Shown piece after piece: positions 1-5,816 of a stretch of DNA of 6,471 nucleotides. The DNA comes from an uncultured Lentisphaeria bacterium (GTDB lineage: Bacteria; Verrucomicrobiota; Lentisphaeria; Victivallales; Victivallaceae). The notes under the pieces were generated by a model, which was not told where the DNA came from, did no database searches, and saw only the letters and a program-made list of their open reading frames with translations. Made by a program: the position numbers and the translations under genes. Each line of letters begins with the position of its first letter. The first letter of the stretch is position 1. The DNA is taken from assembly GCA_949298665.1 (NCBI GenBank), contig CASFXO010000405.1:1-6471 (forward strand), in the 5' to 3' direction.

Positions 1-113
1 CCTGCCCGGTCAACGGCTTTGGCCTTGAACAGCATCAGATCGGAGAGAGCGGTTTTACCACTTCCGCAGTGGCCGGCAATCACGAAATTACGACACTCAG
101 CAGCTTTTTTCAT
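1..113 (-). CDS. EF-G-like translational GTPase, N-terminal fragment (runs off left edge)
   Basis: Only the first 37 codons are present; the gene continues past the left edge. The protein begins MKKAAECRNFVIAGHCGSGK and has a P-loop (Walker A/G1) GHCGSGKT at residues 14-21, followed by a helix with LSDLMLFKAKAVDR. An 'RN-hydrophobic-GH-x-G-SGKT' start followed by 'LLF...R' is the pattern of EF-G and its paralogues (EF-G-like, TetM-like GTPases), which move tRNA-mRNA or recycle ribosomes in the cytoplasm. EF-Tu, LepA and TypA usually have a 'GHVDHGKT' type loop, so the SGKT version points to the EF-G-like branch. The start ATG (111-113) is supported by an AAAGGA Shine-Dalgarno at 119-124, five bases away. 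It is transcribed divergently from the glycosyltransferase. Most of the protein is unseen, so canonical EF-G and paralogue cannot be told apart with certainty. Confidence 0.62.
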   Translation of the reverse strand, partial: MKKAAECRNFVIAGHCGSGKTALSDLMLFKAKAVDRA

Positions 114-190
114 AAGGATCCTTTATTGTTTATGTTAAGGACTGCAACCATGAAAAATCCAGGTCATATTCATGCCTTGGGCACTTCCTA

Positions 191-218
191 TTAATAGCAG
201 GGAAAAAAGTGATTGCAA
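191..218 (-). promoter_or_regulatory. Candidate sigma70-type promoter for the EF-G-like gene
   Basis: Read on the minus strand, TTGCAA (213-218) and TATTAA (191-196) are separated by 16 bases. The -10 box is preceded by TGC, an extended -10 (TGn) arrangement. Each hexamer matches the consensus at four of six positions. Transcription would start near 184, giving a leader of about 70 bases before the ATG at 113. This is inferred from hexamer matching only. Confidence 0.4.
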
Positions 219-241
219 CCCGGTCCGCGCCGGAAAAATTA

Positions 242-279
242 AAAAAAAAACGCATTTTATCCATCCGGCGTTTTTTTTT
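242..279. terminator. A-tract/T-tract hairpin, possible bidirectional terminator or attenuator
   Basis: AAAAAAAAACGC (242-253) pairs perfectly with GCGTTTTTTTTT (268-279) around a 14-base loop. The pairing extends imperfectly outward to GGAAAAATT (232-240) and ATTTTTCC (280-287). An alternative outer pairing joins CGCCGG (228-233) with CCGGCG (265-270), followed by a long T run on the plus strand. This has the form of a bidirectional Rho-independent terminator, although the GC core is short. Its position is odd, because it lies between two divergent genes where no 3' end is expected. It may insulate them, or attenuate the glycosyltransferase transcript if that promoter lies upstream of the hairpin. 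Confidence 0.4.
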
Positions 280-320
280 ATTTTTCCTCTTGACGGATCT
301 GAATACAGGGAGTATTTTTG

Positions 321-1250
321 ATGACCATGAAAATTTCCATTGTCAGCAGTCTGTATCGCTCCGCCGCCTGGCTGCCGGAATTCTGCCGCCGCGCGGCCGC
401 CGCCGCAATCGCCGTGGCCGGAGACGATTTTGAAATAGTCCTCGTCAACGACGGATCTCCGGACGATTCCCTCGCCGTCGCGCTGCGGCTGCGCGCGGAC
501 GATCCCCGTATCCGGATTCTGGATCTTTCCCGCAACTTCGGCCATCACAAGGCGTTGATGACCGGCATCCGCGACAGCCGCGGCGACCGGGTGTTTCTGA
601 TCGACTGCGATCTGGAGGAGGCTCCCGAACTCCTGACCGAATTTACCGCCGTCCTCGACCGGAATCCGGACGCGGACGTGGTTTACGGTGTGCAGCCGAC
701 GCGGCGCGGCGGCTGGTTCGAACGCGTCAGCGGACGGCTCTTCTATCGGATCATGAAATGGGGATGCGATTTCGACTATCCCGCCGACACGCTGACCGCG
801 CGACTGATGACCCGTCGTTACGTCGAGGCGCTCAAACGCTTCGACGACCGGGAATTCGATCTCTGGATCAACTTCGCTCTGGCCGGATTCCGCCAGATTC
901 CCCACGAAGCCGTCAAAGGCAGCAAAGGAGAAAGCACCTACACGTTGCGCCGGAAAATCCGCCATGCCGTCGACTCCATCACGTCTTCCGGCGCGGCGCC
1001 GCTGTATCTGATTTTTCTGGCGGGCTGGATGGTTTTCGCGGCGGCGCTGCTGCATCTGCTCTTTCTGCTGATCAACAAAATCTTCTGGGAGGTCCCCGTC
1101 GGCTGGAGCCATGTGGTCGCCTCCATCTGGGGGCTTGGGGGATTGCTGATGATTTCCATCGGCACCGTCGGCATCTATCTGGCCCGGGTCTTCATTGAAA
1201 CCAAGAAGCGTCCCGCCGCCATCATCCGTCAGAGGTATCCCGATGAATAA
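321..1250 (+). CDS. Family 2 glycosyltransferase, GtrB/DPM1-like, with two C-terminal membrane helices
   Basis: This 309-residue protein has a GT-A fold catalytic domain followed by two membrane helices, the layout of bactoprenol-phosphate glycosyltransferases (GtrB, ArnC, DPM1 relatives). These move a sugar from an NDP donor to a polyprenyl phosphate on the cytoplasmic face of the inner membrane. Visible motifs are VNDGSPDDS (42-50, nucleotide binding), LSRNFGHHKALMTGI (69-83), and DCDLEEAPE (95-103), which stands where most relatives have 'DADLQDPPE' and carries the metal-binding DxD. Y-T-L-R-R-K-I-R-H (207-215) precedes the membrane part as in GtrB proteins. Hydrophobic helices lie at about 226-252 and 262-288, with a basic tail ending ETKKRPAAIIRQ. 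ATG 321 is preferred because GGGAG (308-312) lies 8 bases upstream; ATG 327 and TTG 318 are less well placed. Its end overlaps the next gene. The sugar and acceptor cannot be told from sequence, and no flippase gene is adjacent. Confidence 0.88.
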   Translation: MTMKISIVSSLYRSAAWLPEFCRRAAAAAIAVAGDDFEIVLVNDGSPDDSLAVALRLRADDPRIRILDLSRNFGHHKALMTGIRDSRGDRVFLIDCDLEEAPELLTEFTAVLDRNPDADVVYGVQPTRRGGWFERVSGRLFYRIMKWGCDFDYPADTLTARLMTRRYVEALKRFDDREFDLWINFALAGFRQIPHEAVKGSKGESTYTLRRKIRHAVDSITSSGAAPLYLIFLAGWMVFAAALLHLLFLLINKIFWEVPVGWSHVVASIWGLGGLLMISIGTVGIYLARVFIETKKRPAAIIRQRYPDE

Positions 1251-1737
1251 GGATGCCGCCTGCGACCGCGATGCCGTGCTCCGGCTCGACGACCGGGACC
1301 TTGCGGCAGCCTGCGTCATGACCTTCACCAAAGGTACCGGCAACGGCGGCCAGCACCGCAACAAAACCGCCTCTGCCGTCCGGCTCCGCCACCGTGCCAC
1401 CGGCATCGAAGCGGTTGACTGCTCCGAACGCAGCCAGCACCGCAACCGCGCGATTGCGTTGCGTAAACTGCGGCTGAATATCGCCCTGGCGCTGCGCGCG
1501 CATCCGGCCTCGGAGCTGCCGCGCGCGCGCTGTGCGCTTGATCACCTCGACTATCCGCTCTGGGTGGCGCGGCTGCTCGACCATCTGGAGGAACAGCACT
1601 GGGATTTGAAAGCAACCGCCGGGAAAACCGGACACACGCCGTCGGCCCTGCTGAAACTCATTGCCCGGGACCCCGCGCTCTGCCAGCACGTCAATGCCCG
1701 GCGCACCGCCTCCGGTCTGCCCGCGCTGATTTTCTGA
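1243..1737 (+). CDS. RF-1-domain (GGQ) release-factor-like protein with C-terminal extension
   Basis: This 164-residue protein carries the peptidyl-tRNA hydrolysis domain of class I release factors. The key loop is KGTGNGGQHRNKTASAVRL (30-48), with the GGQ catalytic motif at 35-37. It continues into TGIEAVDCSERSQHRNR (53-69) and an Arg/Leu helix. Codon-recognition domains (PXT or SPF) are absent, so like ArfB/YaeJ or RF-H-type proteins it may release peptides from stalled ribosomes without reading a stop codon; that role is inferred. Unlike ArfB, the C-terminus is not a short basic tail. Residues about 117-160 (WDLKATAGKTGHTPSALLKL onward) resemble a small helix-turn-helix-like helical module. 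I chose ATG 1243 because AGAGGT (1231-1236) is 6 bases upstream; this makes the gene overlap the glycosyltransferase by 8 bp and implies coupled translation. An upstream in-frame ATG at 1195 would add 16 residues inside the previous gene and is unlikely. Confidence 0.85.
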   Translation: MNKDAACDRDAVLRLDDRDLAAACVMTFTKGTGNGGQHRNKTASAVRLRHRATGIEAVDCSERSQHRNRAIALRKLRLNIALALRAHPASELPRARCALDHLDYPLWVARLLDHLEEQHWDLKATAGKTGHTPSALLKLIARDPALCQHVNARRTASGLPALIF

Positions 1738-1958
1738 ACCGACTTTTTCCCGCCGCTTCCACTCCGGCGACGGCGGTATGACGCCGCTCCTCATCCACCG
1801 ACCGTTCCGGGAAAGTCAATTCTCCAGACGGGAAAAACTCATGTCTCATGACTTTGGATTCAAAACAATTTATTTTTCTCCTGCCCCATCCATAAAAAAG
1901 TCTTCCCAAGGGAGAAATTTCTGAAAAATCATGGAAAAACCTTCCGGATTCCTCTCTT

Positions 1959-1979
1959 ATTCATGAATGTTCATGTGAA
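1959..1979. promoter_or_regulatory. Paired palindromes, candidate operator upstream of the ribulokinase promoter
   Basis: ATTCATGAAT (1959-1968) is a perfect 10-bp palindrome. One base later, TTCATGTGAA (1970-1979) has TTCA/TGAA arms. The core TCATG also occurs at 1839, 1846 and 1929 in the same gap. The pair lies about 40-58 bases upstream of the -35 box at 2017, where an activator or repressor of a sugar operon could bind. No regulator gene is in the window, so the binding protein is unknown and the call rests on symmetry and repetition alone. Confidence 0.3.
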
Positions 1980-2016
1980 AATATTCAAAAAACAATTCAT
2001 CATTTCAAAAAAACGG

Positions 2017-2045
2017 TTGCTTTCAGACGGCAAAACAGATATAAT
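2017..2045 (+). promoter_or_regulatory. Strong sigma70-type promoter in front of the truncated ribulokinase
   Basis: TTGCTT (2017-2022) and a perfect consensus -10 TATAAT (2040-2045) are separated by the ideal 17 bases, within AT-rich DNA. Transcription would start near 2052. The transcript then runs about 80 bases to the GTG at 2134 without a recognisable Shine-Dalgarno for the kinase frame. An ATG at 2049-2051 opens a frame of only eight codons and lies too close to the -10 box to be meaningful. Confidence 0.65.
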
Positions 2046-2133
2046 AAAATGAAACGCACCTTTTCAAGCTTCTGACATCGGCCATGTACAGGCCCCCCAT
2101 CATGGAGCCTTCCGTTTTTCCCGGTTTTCGCCG

Positions 2134-3306
2134 GTGCGGGTCCATCAGCCTTTTCCGGGGCTCGCAACCGGAACCGGACGGAATCCGGCGGTTCTCGCCG
2201 GCGTCCGGGATGCGCGCGCCGTTCGCCGCAGTGTCTGCGGCGCGGGCCACAAAGCCATGTACGCCGAAGAATGGGGCGGCTGGCCGGACCGGGACTTTCT
2301 GGCGCGGCTTTCGCCGAAACTGACCACATTGCGCGACCGCCTGGACCCGCAGGCCTGCACCTCCGACCGGCTCGCCGGAAACCTCTGCGGCGAATGGGCC
2401 GACAAGTTCGGCATTCCCGCCGGAATTCCGATTGCGGTCGGCATCATCGACGCCCATGCCGGCGCGGTGGGGTCCGGTGTCGGAACGGGACGGATCGTCA
2501 AAATCATCGGAACCTCGTGCTGTGACATCATGGCGGCTCCGGCGGTCGGAGACATCCCGGAAACACCGGGCATCTGCGGCATCGTCAACGGCTCGGTGCT
2601 CCCGCGACATTTCGGCTTCGAAGCCGGTCAGTCGGCGGTGGGGGATATTTTCAACTGGTTTGTCGTCGACATCTGCGGACAGGACCATCGGGCCTTCCGG
2701 GAAATAGAAACGGCGGCGGCGGAGTTTCCCCCCGGAAGCAGCGGACTTCTGGCGCTCGACTGGCACAACGGCAACCGCAATCCCTACTGCGATCAGCAGC
2801 TGACCGGTACGGTACTGGGGCTGACGCTGCGTACCACCCCGGCGGAACTGTTCCGGGCCTGGGTGGAAGCGACGGCTTACGGAGCGCGCCGCATCATCGA
2901 ACGACTGGAAGAATACGGCGTCGGCCCGCGCGAAGTGGTCTGCTCCGGCGGAATCCCGGCCAAAAGTCCCCTGCTGATGCAGATTTACGCCGACGTCCTC
3001 GGCAAACGGCTGCTGCTGCCGGAGGAAAAAGAATCCTGTGCCCTCGGCGCCGCCGTTTTCGCGGCGGTCGTCGGAGGCGCTCATCCCGACGCCCCCGCGG
3101 CACAGCGCGCGATGTGCCGTTTCCGGCGGGAAGTGTACGAACCGGTGCCTGCACACCAGGCGGTTTACGATCGCCTGTACCGGCTTTATGTGGAATTGAG
3201 CGACCTGCTGGCTCTTCCGGAGCCGGGGTACCACGGCCGTTTCATCAAGGAGCTTCTGGCGATCCGGACCGAACAGCAGTCCCGCCCCGGAAACGTTCGT
3301 CCATAA
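2134..3306 (+). pseudogene. araB: Ribulokinase (AraB, FGGY kinase) lacking its N-terminal ~200 residues
   Basis: Ribulokinase phosphorylates L-ribulose with ATP in L-arabinose catabolism. This 390-residue frame matches AraB closely from about residue 19 (codon near 2185) onward. AGHKAMYAEEWGGWP (37-51) parallels E. coli 'AGHKSLWHESWGGLP'. IDAHAGAVGSG (105-115) holds the presumed catalytic Asp106, and IIGTSCCDI (124-132), GFEAGQSAVGDIF (161-173), ALDWHNGNRNP (207-217), SGGIPAKSPLLMQ (271-283) and CALGAAVFAA (302-311) match the FGGY C-terminal domain. Full-length AraB is about 560 residues; here the first roughly 200, including the DFGT phosphate-binding start and much of the sugar site, are missing. 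The preceding 17 residues are not AraB-like. The only in-frame start before the homology is GTG 2134, with no Shine-Dalgarno; ATG 2257 lies deeper. The frame is otherwise free of stops and frameshifts, so loss is recent, or the window is misassembled, or the shortened product has a use. Kinase activity is unlikely as it stands. Confidence 0.82.
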
Positions 3307-3319
3307 CGCGAAGAACACG

Positions 3320-4402
3320 TCAGCGAACGTCGAGCCAGACGCCGCCCTGCCGGGCGGAAGCGTGCGCCGCCAGACAGAGTCGAAGATTGTGCACCCCTTC
3401 CTCACCGGAAAGCGGGTGACCGTCCCGCACCGAAGCCGCATGCTCCGCCACCACCTGCCGGTAGATGTTTTCCGTGTGCTCCGGCCGGACCGCAATCCGC
3501 TCTCCGTTGCGGTGCAACTCCAGCCGCAGCGGTCGCGGCTCATCCTCATGACCGGACAACTGTCCCAGCACCCCGCAGCCGCGGAGGGTTCCAGCCGTAC
3601 CGTAAATTTCATATCCAAGCTGGTCCTGCGCTTCTTCCGCAGTCCCGTACGACACGCCGAACGCCACCCGGATCACACCGCGCAAACCGGACGCCAGTTC
3701 AAAACGGATCATCGCCCCATCCTCCACCGGCACCGGCAGCACCTTCGGCTCGTAAACCGCCGCGATCCGGACAATCGGCGATCCCAGCAGATATTCCGCC
3801 ATATAAAGACAGTGGCTGCCGACGTCGCCGATCGGCCCGCCCAGTTCGCCGGGATCGGCACAGCGCCAGGTGGTCCTTTCCTCCGGCCGCAAACCGAAAC
3901 CGCCCTGCACGTGAAGCTCCGCATGCCGCACCGTGCCGCAAGCGCCGGAGAGAATCAGCTCCCGCGCCTTCCGGTTGAAGCCGTTCCGACGCATCATGTG
4001 ATCCACGGAAAGACTGAGACGCCTGGCCGCTGCGGTCGCCGTCACCGCTTCCGCCTCGGCCGACGTGACTCCCATGGGTTTTTCCAGAATCACATGCTTT
4101 CCCGCCGCCAGCGCCTGAAGCGCGTATGGAACATGAGTCGCATTGTTCCCCGCGATGAAAACCGCGTCCAGCCGCTCATCCGCCAGCAGCGACTCCAGCG
4201 ACTCGTACCAGTGCAAACCCAGTTCCTCCGCCGCCCTCCGCCGCCGGTCGCTCCGGCTCCATGCCCCGAGCAGAACCGCCTCCCGCAACGGCGCAAAACG
4301 CCGCCGATCCAGCGCAAATCCTTCCCGGGCAATCCGGTTTTCCGCAATTCCCCCGAAGCCGATCACCGCATAGCGTACGGCATGATCCTGATCATTGCTC
4401 AT
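3320..4402 (-). CDS. Gfo/Idh/MocA family NAD(P)-dependent oxidoreductase
   Basis: This 360-residue protein has the length and layout of glucose-fructose oxidoreductase/inositol dehydrogenase-type enzymes, which oxidise or reduce sugars and cyclitols with NAD(P) in the cytoplasm. The Rossmann start YAVIGFGGIAENRIA (11-25) carries the G-x-G-x-x-A loop. AGNNATHVPYALQALAAGKH (84-103) leads into LEKPMGVT (106-113) with the family's E-K-P motif and Lys108. DHMMRRNG (134-141) follows, then the substrate-domain motif GDVGSHCLYMAEYLL (192-206), whose Asp193 and His197 fit the family's catalytic positions. About 15 residues lie between the nucleotide loop and the next strand beyond the common minimum (EGFALDRRRFAPLRE, 27-41). 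ATG 4402 is chosen because GGGAG (4411-4415) sits 8 bases upstream; an in-frame start at 4492 would overlap the permease. It runs convergent to the kinase fragment with a 13-bp gap and follows the ABC genes by 67 bp. The substrate is not predictable. Confidence 0.9.
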   Translation of the reverse strand: MSNDQDHAVRYAVIGFGGIAENRIAREGFALDRRRFAPLREAVLLGAWSRSDRRRRAAEELGLHWYESLESLLADERLDAVFIAGNNATHVPYALQALAAGKHVILEKPMGVTSAEAEAVTATAAARRLSLSVDHMMRRNGFNRKARELILSGACGTVRHAELHVQGGFGLRPEERTTWRCADPGELGGPIGDVGSHCLYMAEYLLGSPIVRIAAVYEPKVLPVPVEDGAMIRFELASGLRGVIRVAFGVSYGTAEEAQDQLGYEIYGTAGTLRGCGVLGQLSGHEDEPRPLRLELHRNGERIAVRPEHTENIYRQVVAEHAASVRDGHPLSGEEGVHNLRLCLAAHASARQGGVWLDVR

Positions 4403-4425
4403 GTCCGCCACTCCCTTTGCCCATG

Positions 4426-4447
4426 TCCGGGATACCGTCTTCCCGGA
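4426..4447. repeat. Perfect 7-bp inverted repeat between the permease and oxidoreductase genes
   Basis: TCCGGGA (4426-4432) and TCCCGGA (4441-4447) are exact reverse complements around an 8-base loop. On the minus strand the hairpin lies 23 bases after the permease stop and ends 23 bases before the oxidoreductase start, just ahead of its GGGAG ribosome site. No T run follows on either strand, so it is not a standard intrinsic terminator. It may be an mRNA-processing or stabilising hairpin, or an operator for the oxidoreductase. Confidence 0.45.
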
Positions 4448-4469
4448 AAATGCGGGCGCAAACCTCAGC

Positions 4470-5816
4470 TTATTCGTACCGCAGCGCGTCAATCGGGTCC
4501 AGCCGCGACGCCTTCCAGGCCGGGTAGAAACCGAACACGATCCCCACCGACGCCGAAACCGTCATCGCCGCCAGCACCGCCTGCACCGAACCGATCACCG
4601 GCCATCCCAGGTAATAGCGCAGAAACAGCGCCGCACCGTGCCCGAGCAGAATTCCGATCAATCCACCCGCCAGACACAGCACGATCGATTCAATCAGAAA
4701 CTGCCGGAGAATGTCGCGCGCCCGCGCTCCCACCGCCATGCGCAGCCCGATTTCCCGGGTGCGCTCGGTCACCGAAACCAGCATGATGTTCATGATCCCC
4801 ACTCCGCCGACCACCAGCGACAACAGCGCCACTCCCAGCAGGAGGTTCGTCATCAGCGTCGTGGTTTCAGTCAGCATCTTCAGCATTTCCGCCGAACTGC
4901 GGAGCCGGAAGTCATTCTCCATGCCCGGCGTCAGACGATGCCGTTCACGCAGCACCGCCTCGATCTCGTCCATGGCCTTCGACGCCTCGTCCGGAGAATA
5001 GGCTTTGAGCAGAATCTGATCCACATAGACGAAGCGCGGACTCCAGCGGTAGTTTGACTCGAAGGTATCGGACTGGGGCGGATAGAGACTCGTTTCTCCG
5101 GGATAAACACTGTTTGTGGAGATTTCCGAAGTGGTGGAGGTCCCGCTCGATGTCCGCGACCCCGCCACCCGCTGCCGAATCGTCGTCCAGGGAGCGATGA
5201 TCACGTCGTCCTGGTCGAATCCCATCATGTTCGCCCCCTTGGAAGCGAGTACGCCGATCACCCGGAAATTGACGTTCTTGATCCGGATTTCCGAACCGAG
5301 CGGCGACCGGCCGTTGAACAGTTCGCGCACGATCGTCTTGCCCACGACGCAGACGGTGGCCGAACTCTGCACCTGACGGTCGTTGAACATCTCCCCTTCC
5401 TCCATGGTCCAGCCGCGTACTTCCAGATATTCCGGAGCGGTCCCCACCATGGAATTCGGCGTCCAGTTCTGGTTTTCGAAAATCACCTGTCCCCGGGCAT
5501 TCACAATCGGAACCGCCGCCTCCACATGCGGACAGCGCCGCAGCAACGCCTGATAATCATCCGGAGTCAGCGACATGCTGGTCCCCGATCCCATGCTGAT
5601 CCCGCCGCTGCGCGCCGCCCCCGGAAACACCAGAATCGTACTGGCGCCCATGGTTTCGATGTTGCTGCGGATGGACTCAGCGGAACCGGCCCCCAGCTCC
5701 ATCAGGGTGATCACCGCGGCAATCCCGATGATGATCCCCAGCATGGTCAGAGCGGCCCGCCCCGGATTGCGGGCCAGTGCCCGCAGCGCCACCGTAAAAG
5801 AAGACCCCAGTCTCAT
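4470..5816 (-). CDS. MacB/LolCDE-type ABC transporter permease
   Basis: This 448-residue inner-membrane protein has the type VII ABC (mechanotransmission) layout. An N-terminal amphipathic stretch (LRALARNPGRAALTMLG) leads into TM1 (about 22-44). A large periplasmic MacB_PCD domain (about 45-315) follows, then three helices near 323-348, 374-399 and 407-432. Hallmarks are VGGVGIMNIMLVSVTERTRE (336-355), the GLRMAVGAR coupling segment (357-365) and the closing YPAWKASRLDPIDALRYE (431-448). Such permeases drive export or extraction of peptides, drugs or lipoproteins at the periplasmic face. Unlike E. coli MacB, the ATPase is a separate protein. The periplasmic domain contains a Ser/Thr-rich segment (about 217-258) that I do not recall from canonical MacB. 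AAGGAGG (5824-5830) lies 7 bases before the ATG, and the ATGA overlap (5813-5816) couples it to the ATPase. The substrate is unknown. Confidence 0.92.
   Translation of the reverse strand: MRLGSSFTVALRALARNPGRAALTMLGIIIGIAAVITLMELGAGSAESIRSNIETMGASTILVFPGAARSGGISMGSGTSMSLTPDDYQALLRRCPHVEAAVPIVNARGQVIFENQNWTPNSMVGTAPEYLEVRGWTMEEGEMFNDRQVQSSATVCVVGKTIVRELFNGRSPLGSEIRIKNVNFRVIGVLASKGANMMGFDQDDVIIAPWTTIRQRVAGSRTSSGTSTTSEISTNSVYPGETSLYPPQSDTFESNYRWSPRFVYVDQILLKAYSPDEASKAMDEIEAVLRERHRLTPGMENDFRLRSSAEMLKMLTETTTLMTNLLLGVALLSLVVGGVGIMNIMLVSVTERTREIGLRMAVGARARDILRQFLIESIVLCLAGGLIGILLGHGAALFLRYYLGWPVIGSVQAVLAAMTVSASVGIVFGFYPAWKASRLDPIDALRYE

Larger units (their letters stand above)
1738..2133. other. AT-rich intergenic region with no supported gene
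   Basis: I find no plausible coding frame in this stretch. From about 1830 to 2050 it is far more AT-rich than the flanking genes. Near the release-factor gene, a CCGCCG (1750-1755) and CGGCGG (1771-1776) inverted repeat could fold, but no T run follows, so I do not call it a terminator. TTTCTCC and GGAGAAA arms near 1875-1915 are separated by about 30 bases and are weak. The right half contains TCATG repeats, palindromes and a promoter, listed separately. The N-terminal half of the ribulokinase that should precede 2185 is not found here in any plus-strand frame I checked. Confidence 0.7.

Noticed and set aside
290..318. TTGACG (290-295) with TATTTT (313-318) as a promoter for the glycosyltransferase
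   Set aside because: Spacing is 17 bases, but transcription would begin near 325, after the ATG at 321 and downstream of its own GGGAG ribosome site.
135..1445. Minus-strand open frame (436 codons) opposite the glycosyltransferase
   Set aside because: No domain is recognisable, it lies antisense to a motif-rich glycosyltransferase and the GGQ gene, and no ribosome site supports it.
1750..1776. CCGCCG/CGGCGG inverted repeat after the release-factor-like gene, considered as a terminator
   Set aside because: The 15-base loop is long and no T run follows on the plus strand, so it does not meet the form of an intrinsic terminator.
2084..2323. Short plus-strand frame overlapping the start of the ribulokinase fragment, considered as the missing N-terminus in another frame
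   Set aside because: It is only 79 codons, lacks the FGGY N-terminal DFGT motif or any AraB-like sequence, and could not account for about 200 missing residues through a simple frameshift.
2023..3618. Long open frame on the minus strand (531 codons) opposite the ribulokinase fragment
   Set aside because: Its translation is low-complexity, rich in Arg, Gly and Pro, with no recognisable domain. It is the antisense shadow of a clearly conserved AraB-like sequence and runs into the oxidoreductase gene.
3320..4492. Longer version of the oxidoreductase starting at 4492
   Set aside because: It would add 30 residues with no family similarity and overlap the permease. The ATG at 4402 has a well-spaced GGGAG ribosome site directly before the Rossmann strand.
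3362..4786. Long open frame on the plus strand (474 codons) opposite the oxidoreductase and permease genes
   Set aside because: Its composition is dominated by Arg, Pro, His and Gln, as expected for the reverse of GC-rich genes. Both minus-strand genes carry strong family motifs, so this is a shadow.
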